From Symsagittifera roscoffensis (Eukaryota; Xenacoelomorpha; Acoela; Convolutidae), in assembly GCF_963678635.1 (NCBI RefSeq), contig NC_087064.1:81197526-81257525 (forward strand): 60,000 nucleotides of DNA, read 5' to 3'. A model generated the notes under the pieces. The model was not told the origin of the DNA. It searched no databases and saw nothing but the letters and a program-made list of their open reading frames with translations. The position numbers were made by a program, and so were the translations under genes. Position 1 is the stretch's first letter; each line of letters begins with the position of its first letter. This document shows positions 13,101-25,100 of the stretch, piece after piece.

Positions 13101-16100
13101 CAAATGGTATATATAACTAAAACCAACAAAAAATATAGAAAAATGAACCTCGTCTGGCTGTTTTTTGGTATGTATGTGATTTATTGTGTATCGCAAAATG
13201 CGGCTGAGTGTGCCAATTTGCAAAAGTTTTCCATACATTTCTATCGACTAATGATGCGATTTATGCCGTTTCTGGAATGAAGTCATTTCGTTCTTATTAT
13301 TTTTGATTGGAAATGTTTGTCTTAAGCTATCAGTAGTAGTTTCAATTAGAGATAACAAATACAGTATCTTCTTTTTTCGGGTTGTTTTGCCATTTCAATT
13401 TTCTTGAGCTTTGCTGAACTCCCAGAAAGGCGATGGTCAATATTTTTGATAATTTGTTTTACACTCAGTCTTTTTTTTCACAGGCCGTTTTTTGACTTTT
13501 CGCATGTTTTTTTGTTAAAAATTGTGTGTTTTGGCAAGCTGCCTCCGTCAATCCGTTGGTTGGGTTTTGAGTGGCCGTTTACTGTCCACAACAGGTTTAG
13601 TTCGCACTTGTTTCAAATGTAACGTCGAGATTGTAGCTCTAGTTGATCAAGTCAACTCATGATATGGAATGAAGTCATATGACACATATAAAACCATTGA
13701 TGCCGAGAAATTCATCAGCCCATATTTCTAGCAGTCTTGAGAGCACAATTAAACATGATGGTGTGTTATTCAGTCTGAACGCTTTAGGCAGATGATAACG
13801 TGAAACTGCCGAACGATTTTTTCCCGCTTTTGTGCAACTCAAGTTATCGGAAACGCTCTATGCCTCCGAGACAACGCTCTATGCCTCCAAGACAACGCTC
13901 GATGCCTCCATTACCAGAAAACAATATCTGAGGAATTTGAAAAGAGTTATGTCATCAAGATGAAGCGCATAGCCCAAAAATGCGCCGTGAACAGTTAGAT
14001 GAAGATAATCGTTTGGGCTGAATTCGTTTTACTCTTTTAAGATGCTTTGACCTTTTTGTCTCATAATGTTTTCGTTTCAATACAAAAGAAGTAATGTTTG
14101 ATTCAGGTGTTTTTGCACGCAAAATCAGATCGTGTGGATAAACGATGTACAAAGTGATATACCTTAATAAAGCTTTTTTAGTTTGATGTCATCAGTAGTA
14201 ATTTGAAATTAATGAAAGGCAGATGGAATTGAACAATGTTATCTTCCTAGGAGGAAATTATTGAACAAGGCCAGCCTTTTTTTCATGACAACGCTACTTC
14301 CTTTTACTTGCATTGCATCGACACTTTCATTCAATTGTTTGCTGTTTTTTATTGCTGTGGTTATTCAACCACCCCCTGCCACCCCCTGGATTCGAGAGCT
14401 GTATTTCTGCCTATGCGTCTGTCTGCATCTCAAGTTGTACCAAGCTGCCCTTTGCCTCTGAAATTTAAGTCTGTTTGAATAATTTTGACTACTTTTCGAA
14501 ATTTTAAGTGTGAACTAACTTTTTCGTTGATATTTTATGCATTTCTATAGTATGCTAAAGAAAGATTATTCCGATATTGACTTTTGTATGAAATTTATGC
14601 ATTTAGTTGGAGGCGCTGCTGAGAAGCTATTTTGTACTGTGTTTGTTGCTTCTATCTGTTGGTTCATATTTTGAGCTCTATCTGCTTGCTCAATAGCTTT
14701 TTAACATGAAGTAAATGACAACTATTACATGCACTTCGTTTATACAACTTATTACAGAGCTATAAATTTGAAAAGTTTTCACTTCATCAGCTTTGAGCGA
14801 TTTTTTTCTTGGAGTCAATTCGTTTCTTGAAATTTGATTTGGTTTGCAGATTATGTTCATGCAAAGAGTATAATGCTCACTCTAGTTTTTTATAGAATGA
14901 ACATCTTAATTGTTGGCTAGCGTCGATTTATTGAGAATGGATTCATCTAAAAATTGTGGGATAATTTTTTATCACTGAAAATATTTCAAGTCTAATTTGC
15001 TTGCGTCATAGGAGGAAATTGGAAATAAGAGCCCGCACTCAATACCAATTAGTCCGCTCGAAACTGTTTATCTACGAAAGAAAGTGGAGGATTCAATTAC
15101 CACTTTTCCCCAAAAATGTACCAGAATTTGCATGGATATTTCTTTATTTGCTTGGCTATTGAATTTCTTCAACCCGGTTCAATTAGCCTCAAAATTTGAT
15201 GCCAGGTTTTCGAAGTTATCTTTCATAGCTTGAAGGGTTTTTGTCTCAAAATCGACCTATTTTATTTTTGAAACTGCAAATGCTTGGGTTATTTATTTCT
15301 ATACGATTACCTGATTTGTTTTGGTGCATTACAAAATTTCCTTCTACATATGTTATTTCATAGGGCTTGTAATTTTTTCTTTTAAAATACCTGAAAAACT
15401 CATTGTACTTCTGAGTCTCATCGTTCGTGGTTTTTGCGAAAATTACCATAATATTTCGAAAAATACATATAATGTAATTTCTAAGTTCTTGCTGTCAACC
15501 TCAATTTTTGCTACTTGATGCTGTTCTTCTTAATGTAAACGTTTCAATCGAATACTTATTTTGAGTACTTTCGGCTCTATTGAAAGGCACTGAGGCTCAT
15601 GTTTTCAGCCTTGCTACTGTTTATTTTGATGGTATTATTATTTTTCTTTCAATTTTTTGTTATGAAATCAATCAAGCAAATTGAATTAGAAAATACGCCA
15701 ACTTATGTTTTCACATCTTGCAATTTTAAACATTTGGACGATTATTCATTCTAGTTGCTTCCTATTAAAGCTATTAGAAACCAATTTGTTTTTTTAATCA
15801 AAACCATCAACGAATTTCTCAAAATTTACAGCACGTTTTCTATGAAGTGACATGCAGTGTAGATTTTTTTTACATCAGGACATTTTTGTCTTTTAAGTGA
15901 TCCAGGTCAGCACAGTTTGGCGGGGACAACCTCCAAAACATTGAAAATTTTGGAAATTATTCCGTATTGTTTTGCACCCCCTTCCCTGGCAAAAAACTGG
16001 TTCCGTCCCATTGCGACGCGAATGTTTTATTTAGAAAGATTGTAGGTAGTTAACGTGTGGGTATTAAAAACAAAGGTCTTAAAACAGCGTCGACTATATG

Positions 16101-19100
16101 GCATGCGTCATCGATACTTATAAATCGCTAATGGCATCGTGCTTAATTATGTTTCCCCCGGAGCTTCTGTATAAACTTTTCAATCTGTGACAATAGAAAA
16201 TTTAAATATTAGCTGAATCAAATCGGGACATTTTATTCAATCACGTCCATCTTTGTTTCCTGCTACTAAAAAATAACACTATTTTGACGCAAAACGTACT
16301 AGTTTTCACTTGTTTTTAGTGCTTTGTATGTTTCCGACAAATTTATTTTCAAATAGGTAAGAATACCTACTACCTTGAGCTTGCTAATTTCCTGTTTAAC
16401 AGCATGAACAGTACCTTGAAATGTTTACCACCCCTCGATTTTGGTTTGTTCACACCGGGCTGTATCTTAATTTTATTCCTTTTGTTCACACTTCATCAGT
16501 TTGAAAGCCCTGATGTTTTTCTCGCCTGCCTTGTTGGGTTTTGTTTTGCCATTATTTTCTAATAATGAGACTAAATTATTGATTTTACTTTCATCTTTGA
16601 TTCAATTGCTTAAAGAATCCTGTCAAATCTTAAAATAATTCAGCACATTTGACGCTAGCTGTCAAATCGTTTTCTGGCTTTGTAGAGCTGGAAGTATAAT
16701 TCCATCATTATTTTCCCCCTATTCAGTGGATTTTTTTTGTTCAATGTTCCCAGTTTTTATTGTCTGCGCTGTTTTTGAAGCCGAGTATTGAGTATTAAAA
16801 AAGTAATTTAACACTCAGTGCGTGCTTTTACATCTATTTTAAAACAGGAATTCGCCTTAAACTTACCAAAAAAATAAGCCAAATCCATCGCATTCAGTGT
16901 TTAAAATTCAACAATTGCAATATTACACTTCAGCTTTAAGCGTTAAGTTATACCATCTGAATCATCGGCGGAGAATTTGATTTGCTCCTTAATAATTTAA
17001 AACGTTGTTTTATTGAAAGTTTTCTTGCAACTCGAAGATGAGTCGACTGCAGCCGAATAACACGTTTCCAGTTTGCGACATTAAAATTACGTCGCCTGAC
17101 GCCGATTCGGACCGCGAAGGTCGCAATGATTCAGAAAATAACTCATGGGAGTCCCACCTGGAAATGACTAATCAAACTGGAAGCGGGGGAATTACTTTTG
17201 AAAAGTTCCGGTCTGAGAGCCTTTCACCATATGATATTCCACACGTAAATATCAATGGGTTGAGAAGATTTTCAGTACCGACTCCGATGCCTGCAAAAAT
17301 GAAAGGTAATATATTAAGACATATATTTCAATCAGACCAACATAGTTAACGAGACCAAACCAACATGGCCAGACAGGAACGAAATTTCTCTCTCTATCTC
17401 TATCAAATATAATCAATCTCTCTAATTCAATCAGAAGCTCGAAGCAGAGATCGATGTAGCTACAACAACAACAACACCAACATAGAGTTACTGACCTGTG
17501 TTTAAGTGTAAAACAACGAAGTGATGTTTTCTTATATAGGTTTTGATGATTTTTTTTCTGGAAAAAGTCTTAAAATGCTCTAATAATTACAGAAATTTAT
17601 TCGTACAAATTAATGACTTTAGGAATATACCTATGCATTAAGTTTACTTTATATACACTTTTTGAGTTCAATTCAAAATAAACTGTTTCTTAATTTTATA
17701 TTTAGGTAAATAGCACTCCAATTATGAATTCGGATATGGCGCGAAAAAACGTAAACGATTTCTAAATCGATAGTGGATTTTAATTTTTAGACTTCATAGC
17801 GGAATAAATTTTTTTCTGACATCGATCCAGTGTTCTTCAATTGAGTTAATTTTATCAAAAAAAATCAAAATATTATGTTCTTAAAATTTTGAATAATTTT
17901 TTTTTCGTTTGTTCTTGTACAATTTTCCAACCACTGTTGGCTATTTTACAAATTGTATTTTCTAAATTGTTTTCTTTTAGAATGCGGATCAATACTTTTC
18001 GTTATGAGGTGTTTGTAACCAGCTTTGATTTGCTTGTATCTGAAATTTACTTCGAAATTTATTATTTTATCTTTGTGAAAACTATTGATAATATCGGAAA
18101 TACATGAGAAAAAATGGAAATTTGTCTACTCCAGCTCATTGGAAAGTAAGAAGTAAATAGGGTGCAATTTAGCTTGTTTTTTTCTTTTGACTGCATATAT
18201 TTCAACTTTCGGAGGAATCAAGTTTATCGTATTGAAATTTTCATATTTGGTGCTCGAGTTCCATCAATAAAGATTGATATTGAGGGGGTTTAGGAACTTA
18301 GACGACAGGAAATTAGACGATCAGAAAATAACGGAATTTAGACAATAACTTGCGTGCAAATTGCGTGAATTTTGTTTTCAGACTTAAATTAACTTTTGCT
18401 TTTGGCTGAGTAAATACTAGTTGTTCGTAAATTCCGTTTCTTTACGGTCGTCTAATTTCCTAGCCCCCCATATTGAGCATGGTGTCGAATAACTCTGGAT
18501 GTTTTGTTTCTACAAGATAATTCTTTGAAACTCATCCGGTTAACTCAACCATTGTGGCTTTCTTAATTGAAAAAAACTAAGTTCACAATTTTTCGGAGAT
18601 CACAATTTTTCGGAAATTAAATGAAAATTTCGATTAAGTTTTATTATGCACTGTCAATTGCAATTTTATATAAATAATTTTTTAGATACATTTTTTTAGT
18701 TAGTTTTGTTTGCACTATGAACCATTATAATGGGATTACTCATTTTGATGATACATTAGAATTTTTAAATCGGTCAGTTTTCAGCTTAAGTACCTAGCTA
18801 TCTCGTATTTTTCATTAAAGTATATGATGGTTAGATATCAGAAGGCACTCAGTCTGCCTTTTCCTATGCACCCTAATGTTTTTTTTCTGGTGCGATGTTG
18901 GCTTTATTTCTATAATTTTTTTTTTCATTTTTAATGTTTTTTATTCAATCAAATTCAGCATTTTACATGATAGTTTTACTGCTTAAATTTACTATTTAGC
19001 TTAAGCGTGGTGATTTTTTACTCGGTTAATTCAGGTAAGAAACTTTTCACATGGTCTGATTTTAAAATTTGTCCGTAAGGTGCATTTTAAAATAATTAGC

Positions 19101-22100
19101 AATAGTGCCCAAAGTTTTTTGTTTCATTATACAATGTGTAGGAAACTATGGCATGCTTTTTGTTTTTGTTTCAATTTCTTCGAATGACTGACCTGGTGTT
19201 TTTAGATAATGATTGTTGCTGATTAGTTTTCTTTTTAAGTCTCATTAAATTTATTGAATTAAATAAATCTCGATAGGCAGGGATTTTGCAATCGGGTACT
19301 AGGCTTTTTCACATAAATAACTTCGCAGTACTCATTTTCTAAATTCTTTTGTTTACGCTTGCGATGCGAGTGTATTAGTAAGAACCTTCTGAGTCGTAAT
19401 TATCGGTGCTACTTTTGGGACACCGTCACAGCTTTTTGATAGCATGTACTTTGACCTTCGAATACTGATACATTAACATTTTTGATGCATTTTTAATTCG
19501 TCAAATGAACCGAAAAAAGTGATTTGTTTCAAACTACATAACAATAATGAAAACTCAATTTTAGAATATTTCTAACTGAATATATCTAGCAATTTTATGA
19601 AATGCTTAATTTATACATAATGTGGCTTTATGCCGTGCGATTTGTTACATGCAAAGTTAGTTTAGATGCATTCAGTTTGTTATATTCCAAATTATTACAT
19701 GCAATTGTGAGTCTATTTGTATTTGATGTAGTTATTAGCATATGTAGCTGTTTTATTCGTGACTAGTGTTTGTAGGTTGTTAAGCTTGCGTGGCTAGTGC
19801 ATAAGACTCAAAATCTCTTAATTGCTGTAGGTCCCAGCTTCGAATCCTACACGTAGCTGAGTTTTTGCTATTTAGAGGCTTATTTTTTACTTTTTTATAT
19901 TTCACTTGATAGAGCTGCTTTTTGGTCGCGTTCTTGCAAGTGTTAGGGAAGCGCAGCTTCGCCTCTGTGTTGAAAGAATGCAGCAGAGATATTTTGAACC
20001 TGTTAGCCTTAGCGAACTTAGCCTTAGCGAACTATGTTAGCCTTAGCGAAGTTAGCCTTAGTGAACTTAGCCTTAGCGAAATTTGTCCTGTTTCCCTTAG
20101 CGAACTTAACTGAGCGTTAGTGTTATAATACGACTTTTTTTTCTAACATAAGTAGGAAATATTGGTGCCACTTTTGGCGCATTTTTACGGCTTCTTGATG
20201 GCGTGTGCTTTGACATTTGAATAGTAATAAGTTAACATAGTTGATACATTTAAATTCATCACATGAGGTGAAAAAAAATATTCAAACAACACAACAATAA
20301 TAAGAACTCGATTTCAGAAGTTTTCTAACTCAATATATCTCGCAATTTTTGGAAATTTATAATTTGTTCATAATATAGTTTGTTCTTTTCCAATTTTTAT
20401 TACATGCGTAATAAGTGTGGATGCCTTCAATTTTTTATATTCCAAACTACTACTCGCAAAATTGTGTCTATTTGTTTTTGGCGCCACTTTCGCATTGGCA
20501 TTTTGTTAGCATATGTAGCTGCATTATTTATGACTAGTGTTTGCCAAATTTTAAGCATTCGCGGACGCAATGGGAGGGCGTTAGGCTCAAATTCTTGAGG
20601 TCGCAGGTTCGAAGCCCATACGTAGCAAAGTTTTACCCATTCGAGGCTTCTATCTTTTCTTATTTCACTTTATAAAGCTGATTTTGTCGTGTTCTAGCTA
20701 GTGTTTGCGAAGCGTAGCTTCGCCTCTCTGTCGATATATATTTTTAAATGTTGTTTGTACTTCAAACGTTTCGTTTTTGTAAAATTCCAGTTTTTGCTCG
20801 GACCCTTGAAAATGAGGAGAAACTTTGTATTCGGGTGTTTCTTTTTTTTTTTAATTTTTGTTTGTCATCTTTTTTGTAAGACAAATGTTGTCGACTATGT
20901 CCTATTCACTAAGTTTCTACGCGGTTGTATAGTTCCAAAATCACTCCACGTATTCCTAATTTAAAGAAAACAACTAAAAAAATGTGTTCGGTTTTTCAAT
21001 GAATATGGTCCAAACCTATGATCGAAGTTTTTGTTTTTGTTTGCGTCTATCGTTTCAATAGGTTTCGACCTATTTTTATTGGTCTGGTGGTCTTAAATTG
21101 CGTCATTTGATGAATGAAAAAAGTTTTTTTAGGCGTGCGTGTCTTTTTTAACTTGTTTTTGTTTCCGGTTTAAAGGGTTTCCGCTGAGGTGTTTTCGACG
21201 TTGTTACCGCTTCGTCAGTTTTTTTTCTTATGTTTATTTTCTCATTCCGTTACTGCCTTGGGTATGTTTGATGAAGGCTATTTTGTTCTTTTTCTTATAC
21301 CTAATTTTTCGGCATTTTTCAAGTTTATTTTTACGGCTTTCTGTTTATCTCTTCATATGTTGTTGCAATTTAATTTATGCAAGCCTAATGGTGTTCCATG
21401 TGGAGCTTATATTTAGAACCTTTATTCGGTAAATTGGAGTGCTGCAAAAACATGGGTCAGGGACTGATTTCGTTTCAACTTACACCGGGCTCATGATGAG
21501 TATCATCAACCGTCTTTAATATGTTTCGTTTGAATTCCAAAAGGAGTTCAAAGAAACAATTAAGTCTTTGCTGGATTTTTTGGTTTTTATTTGATTACGT
21601 GAAACGTGGTCTTGGCATACTGAGCTAGTCGATTATGCCTAATTTTAAATAATCATCTAAGCTTTCATCTAGTTCCTCTAATCACGCTGCACTAAAAAAA
21701 CGACACGAATATGAAAAACCAGAAAATTTTTTTTGGTTTTGTATAATGTATAGTCTGCAGACTTCCCTGGTCTTTGAAGAAGGTAGTCAGACAATAATTT
21801 TGATAACTGTAAAGAAAGTTAGGTCTATTTGATTTTGGGAAAATTTGAGGCGCCATGTTGGTTTTACCCACAAAACGGTTTTGTGCAACTTTTGCAAACG
21901 CAAACATCCTCAAGTTTCTTCAAGTTTAACTATTCGTTTGCATGAAATGATTTTTGATGCTGTCCTAATTCTAGATTTGTTCTTCTTGAGCTATAAATGG
22001 ACTATTGACGTCTAGGATTTGCTACCATGTACAGTAGCATATCGTCTGTATTGATCATTAATGTCAGTTTATCTTGACTGGTCCAAATATTTTGCCAAAG

Positions 22101-25100
22101 ATACTAATTTGACCAAGTTGATCGACGAGATTCCTTTCTCCAACCTTCTCGCCTATTGTATCAAACTTCATTCTGTTTTTCTTCTATATACAAAACACTT
22201 AAGTGGAGGGTTATTTATTTTACCCATTGGATCTGAACTTGAATTGGGTCCAAGTGTCAAAATTGGGTTGAAATTAGATTTTTATAATTTTGCGCACTTT
22301 GACCTAAAACTCGAGTACTTCTCAAGTTTAATTGCGTGATCGGACTGATAACTCAATTTGTTGTCCGTTTGAGGCTATTTCTAGTATTCGACCCAAATTT
22401 TTGAAATTATCTGCTAATTTGGTTAGTTTTTGATGTTGAGTATTGCTTCAAAGAGTCTGAAATTTGAGTAATCTCTTATTGTGACAATTATTTTCTTATT
22501 TTATATTAATTCTTTTTAAAACAAAATATCTGCATTTCAATTTTCTTAATAAGAGTTGAAATGTAATTTGAAGCCTAAGTTCAAATAGCTATTCTCTGTG
22601 CTCTGTGATCAAACAAACTTTATCACCTTGATCACTGTTTTGACCCTTTCGCTTAACTGATTCGTCAAACTGCGTGTATTGTGGCGAGTAACTCAATTTG
22701 ATGGGCAATTTCATACAAAACAGTAATCCTATTCGTTATGCAAAATTTCGTCTGGTTTATAAAACGATCTGAAAAATAAGCCATTATTTGTTAGGAATAA
22801 CAATTATACAAAGCTTCCCTGGTTTGATCGGTAAACCCCTCAATATCATTACTGAATTCAATTCGTAAAACAGAGTTTTAAGATCTGTAAACTTTTTGAA
22901 TCAGCAGAAGCTATTGTTAGAAGTTTGGTTAGAGTTCATATCCGCTCGACTTACTAAGCCGTGGAAGAAGTTTTATAGTGAATGTTGCTTTCGCCCCTGG
23001 GAATTGCTCAAGATGTCTTCAGATGACGTTCCCTCTATTCTTTTCACTAATTTCACCAGTCCCAGGAAAGTTTCCTCTGCCAAGAAGGAAGTGTCACCTC
23101 CCACAACTTTGGAGTTTACCAAAATGGGGTTGACGGAGTACGTTTTTACTTATTGAAAGTATATATTTGATCGGATCGAATCTGGAAGTTGGTATAATCG
23201 TGTTGCTTTGAACTGTTTTTAGAATTGGCAGTAAAAGCAAAGGTACGTTGCACCAAAAATTGACCTCATTGTCATTTGAAATCATTTTGAAAACGTTTTT
23301 TTTTTTGTCGAAAATAGGCTTGTCAATCGTTTTGCAACTAGAATCGAGTCGACTTGTGCCGTCTTTTTTAAAAATGTTTTCGATATTTAAGAGAAAAGTA
23401 AATACAGTTATAATTACTTTTTAGAGCCTGCTGCTATTTGATATTTTTGGTCCATTTAAAACTTTACTACTTCCGATCCACTTTGCTGTTAACATAGCTG
23501 ATGAAGGGATGAATTTTTAAAAAATAAACTCCAAAAAAAATTTCTTATGCATTTTTTTTTGAAATTTTATCATTATTTTTTAAAAAACGGGCACTCTTCC
23601 ATTGTCTCAAACATGCAGTCGGCTACCCATGAATGACTGAAAGCATTGTTTTCTATCTTACATGACCATGACAGATCGTGTTCCTCTGATTAAAAGCACA
23701 TATTCTCTACATCAAGCATTGGGAATAAATTAATCCCTTTAATCAAATTCTCTTCCTGCTCCAGTAATTGATTTTGACCAAGGCTCGGGCCCAAAGTAGA
23801 TAAGAGAACGCGAGAAGGGGATTTCGGGCAAATTGAGTTTGGCTTTAGGGCCTAATCTTCACTATGAGTTTGCCAATTATTTCCACAAGTCAATGGAAAG
23901 AAGGGCGATTTGAGTGTTGGAAATTTCCGGAACCTTGTAGACAGCCAATTTAACAGACCAAAATTTTTGGTACTTTTTCTACAGTTACTATAAGTAACTA
24001 CCTGGCTGGTCAAAATAAGAGAATTTAGAAAGTCGATACAAAATTATTTAGAAAATTGGCGGTATTCTGTTTCAAATTATGATATTGACTATATCGTTGA
24101 ACTAGCTAGTTATTAATTACCAATATTTAAGGTAAAAAAAGCATCCGGCGAAAAGTTAATTTGGCTGATGAGAAATATAACCAACATATTTTACTGCGAT
24201 CTTGTTTGGTTGAAATCTGCTCTCCTATTTTATGTACGTGTAGTTAGTTACGTAAATTCACGGGCATAGAAAATTCCCTTAAAAATGTCACAAATTGCCA
24301 TCAAATTCCTTTGAGCAGTAAAAGGAATTGTTACTGTGCGCAGAAGTGCGTGACGTATAATATCGTTAAAGCCACGTAACGGAGGGTCTATGTACATAGT
24401 AATAGAAGCAAGGAGGTTAGACCAATGAATAAATACGATGCACGCCTTGTGGGATTGAAAACAACTCACAATCCTTGCCCTTATTTTCAAACAGATATAT
24501 TAGCCCAGCGCCGGTTTTTATGTTGAAGTAAAAACTCATACTTTTTCACCTGGTTAACTGTTATTTGATATTCAAACTCCGATGATTTTTAACTCAATAT
24601 TTCCTATTGGTAATCTGATTTTCCATATCATATGAAATACCTTGGTGCATCATTTTTTTGTTCCTCTGAGAAGTCACGTGATTTTGATACAGTAAAAGGG
24701 TTTAGTGTTTATGCCATGCTGATACTACACAGTTTTAAAAATCATAAATAAATCCCCAGCTTGCTATTGATTGATTACGAACGCGCCAGTATTTGAAGTA
24801 TTTATTGCTGATTTTATCCCCTTTTTTCTGTGTTCTGTTCCTACAAATTAGGCTATAAGTAAGTGCACCTTGGCTTATAATCCGCCGCTATATTGCATTC
24901 ACTATTTTGGTGAAATATTTTACTTCGGGCTTCTCTTTTCTTTAAGTCCTTAGGATAAATTCTTGGAATTTACAGACTGTAAATATTGGGAAAACCTGAT
25001 CTTATACCAGAATTCATTCACGCTTCTTCTAGAACGATTCAGATAGGACGAATCAATTTTGTCCGCATTTCAATGAGACTGCGAAGGCAAAACTCCATAA

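Noticed and set aside
19783-19855. Functional tRNA-Leu gene
   Set aside because: Box A is damaged and arms do not pair well; the sequence is embedded in a repeat with a sister copy.
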